A stretch of 64,000 bases of DNA from Chloroflexota bacterium (GTDB lineage Bacteria; Chloroflexota; Anaerolineae; Anaerolineales; Anaerolineaceae). How positions within the stretch are numbered: the stretch's first letter is position 1; the number at the start of each line of letters is the position of its first letter. The notes under the pieces are model-generated. The model was not told the origin of the DNA, searched no databases, and was given only the letters and a program-made list of their open reading frames with translations. Of the stretch, positions 63,112 to 64,000 are shown one piece after another. The position numbers and the translations under genes were made by a program. Where the stretch lies: assembly GCA_004347695.1 (NCBI GenBank), contig SLTK01000007.1, forward strand, positions 598,823 to 662,822, in the 5' to 3' direction.

Positions 63112-63533
63112 CGTAACAGGCGCTCGAATGGTGGGATTCGCGCCGCTAAAAGGAGGGGGTTCTGCGTTCCGCAACCTTCCCTCACAAGTAACTTCAGAAA
63201 AGTGGGCAGACACACAGGTCTGCCCCTACCCGCAGGGGTCGACTGTCACCCGCGAGACGGTAGCCGTACCCATCGGCGGTCTGCCCTTACCCGCAGGGGT
63301 CGATTGTCACCCGCGAGACGGTAGCCGTACCCATCGGCGGTCTGCCCCTACCCGTAGGGGTCGACCCATGTGTCGACCCACAAATGCAGGAACATATGTG
63401 AGCAAAAATATTCTTTTCAGATACCCTCTTTTGATTATGTGCCATAATTGCAGCGTATCCCGATGGCGCAGCTTAAATAGTAAGGCGAAGTTCCTCAACG
63501 ACAGGAATTGAATCACGGGTGGCACTCGTTGTG
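63112..63533. repeat. intergenic region with 61-bp tandem repeats
   Basis: Two full and one partial copy of a 61-bp unit start at 63221, 63282 and 63343. Each carries a cccctacccgcagggg hairpin and the block gagacggtagccgtacccat. Downstream lies tgccataattgcagc (63440-63454), identical to 30043-30057 and again about 90 bp before a gene start. No ORF is supported. Confidence 0.75.
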
Positions 63534-64000
63534 ATGAATGTCTGCTTTCAATGTGGCATGTACCATGCCGACAAGTTGATCGACCCGACCGGCCCTTTTG
63601 CGATCTGTCCGGAATGCGGCTATAAACATCCCTTTCAGCAAATCCCGTTGCTGATCATCGGCGGGGCGAGCGGCTCGGGCAAAACCATCGTTTGCCAGCA
63701 TCTATTGGGCCACGTTACACAGGCAGTGTTACTGGACTCTGATATTCTGTGGCGGCCCGAGTTCAACATCCCGGATACCCAATACCGGGATTTCTTCGAG
63801 CTTTGGCTGCGGGTCAGCAAGAATATTTCGCAGTCCGGCAGGCCGGTCGTTCTTTTTGGAGCCGGCATGGGCAATCCCCAAAATATTGAAAATTGTATCG
63901 AGCGGAGATATTACTCCAAAGTGCAATATCTGGCTCTGGTTTGTACTGATGAGGCCCTTTCCAAACGACTCCAACAGCGACCTGCCTGGCGGGGTTCGCA
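63534..64000 (+). CDS. zinc-ribbon + P-loop kinase-like protein, partial (runs off window end)
   Basis: Open to the end of the window, at least 155 aa. Residues 4-33 hold two CxxC pairs (CFQC and CPEC), a zinc ribbon. A Walker A motif follows at about residue 47 (IIGGASGSGKTIVCQ), then LLDSDILW, a nucleotide/acceptor-binding block of small kinases, and VVLFGAGMGNPQNIENCI. The combination suggests a nucleoside- or small-molecule kinase-like ATPase with a metal-binding head. ATG 63534 follows a GTG and has no clear Shine-Dalgarno, so the start is uncertain. Confidence 0.75.
   Translation, partial: MNVCFQCGMYHADKLIDPTGPFAICPECGYKHPFQQIPLLIIGGASGSGKTIVCQHLLGHVTQAVLLDSDILWRPEFNIPDTQYRDFFELWLRVSKNISQSGRPVVLFGAGMGNPQNIENCIERRYYSKVQYLALVCTDEALSKRLQQRPAWRGS

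Overview
The window looks like a chromosome segment of a Chloroflexota bacterium, probably class Anaerolineae, or a metagenome-derived relative. I infer this from the style of the lipoproteins and TPR proteins, with Thr/Pro-rich linkers after the lipobox, a four-subunit succinate dehydrogenase next to a menaquinone prenyltransferase, a short EF-Ts, an S2 protein with a long acidic tail, and secreted proteins carrying a 'YLPFV/YVPLV' motif. No rRNA or other decisive taxonomic marker is present. Most of the window is moderately GC-rich. About 46.7-56.4 kb is clearly AT-rich, and 31.6-36.9 kb is mixed.

Layout. 0.3-4.2 kb: M29 aminopeptidase, then a compact set of orphan DNA methyltransferase, AlkD-type alkylation repair protein and nucleoside phosphorylase. 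4.2-12.8 kb: cell-envelope and membrane genes (DUF3048 lipoprotein, DUF2085, DUF4126, L,D-transpeptidase), menA, and an NMT1-type ABC importer operon, separated by repeat-filled spacers. 13.1-16.4 kb: sdhCDAB operon. 16.7-23 kb: a class A PBP-like protein with degenerate active sites, a TPR membrane protein, a small LuxR-type regulator and a LysM lipoprotein. 23.1-24.1 kb: two tRNA-Ser genes, a 62-bp tandem array built from the 3' end of the second tRNA, and a 20-bp tandem array. 24.1-28.1 kb: MFS transporter and the rpsB-tsf-pyrH cluster. 28.4-31.4 kb: DUF3052, GNAT and DUF416-like genes. 31.7-36.9 kb: a polymorphic-toxin island with a 5'-truncated RHS tip carrying a deaminase-like toxin domain, then HEAT, WD40, Imm11-like and Imm52-like genes. 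37.2-41.8 kb: cupin, two paralogous MDR reductases and a nitronate monooxygenase-like protein. 41.9-57.8 kb: exopolysaccharide locus (GH, DUF2142, polyprenyl phosphosugar transferase, SDR, WecG-type GT, GT4 enzymes, methyltransferases, Wzy-like, Wzx, Wzz). 58.1-64.0 kb: cupin, secreted ELWxxDGT propeller, an unknown protein, a HEAT-like protein, a methyltransferase and a zinc-ribbon/P-loop gene cut by the window edge.

How the genes fit together. menA and sdhCDAB fit menaquinone-based respiration. The polysaccharide genes form a near-complete Wzx/Wzy pathway: the phosphosugar transferase starts the lipid-linked unit, glycosyltransferases and methyltransferases build it, Wzx flips it, the Wzy-like protein polymerises it and Wzz sets length.

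The strongest candidates for something undescribed are the RHS-deaminase tip with its coupled HEAT-WD40 pair and immunity bank, the tRNA-Ser-derived tandem array, and the PBP whose SxxK lysine and SxN motif appear to be missing.
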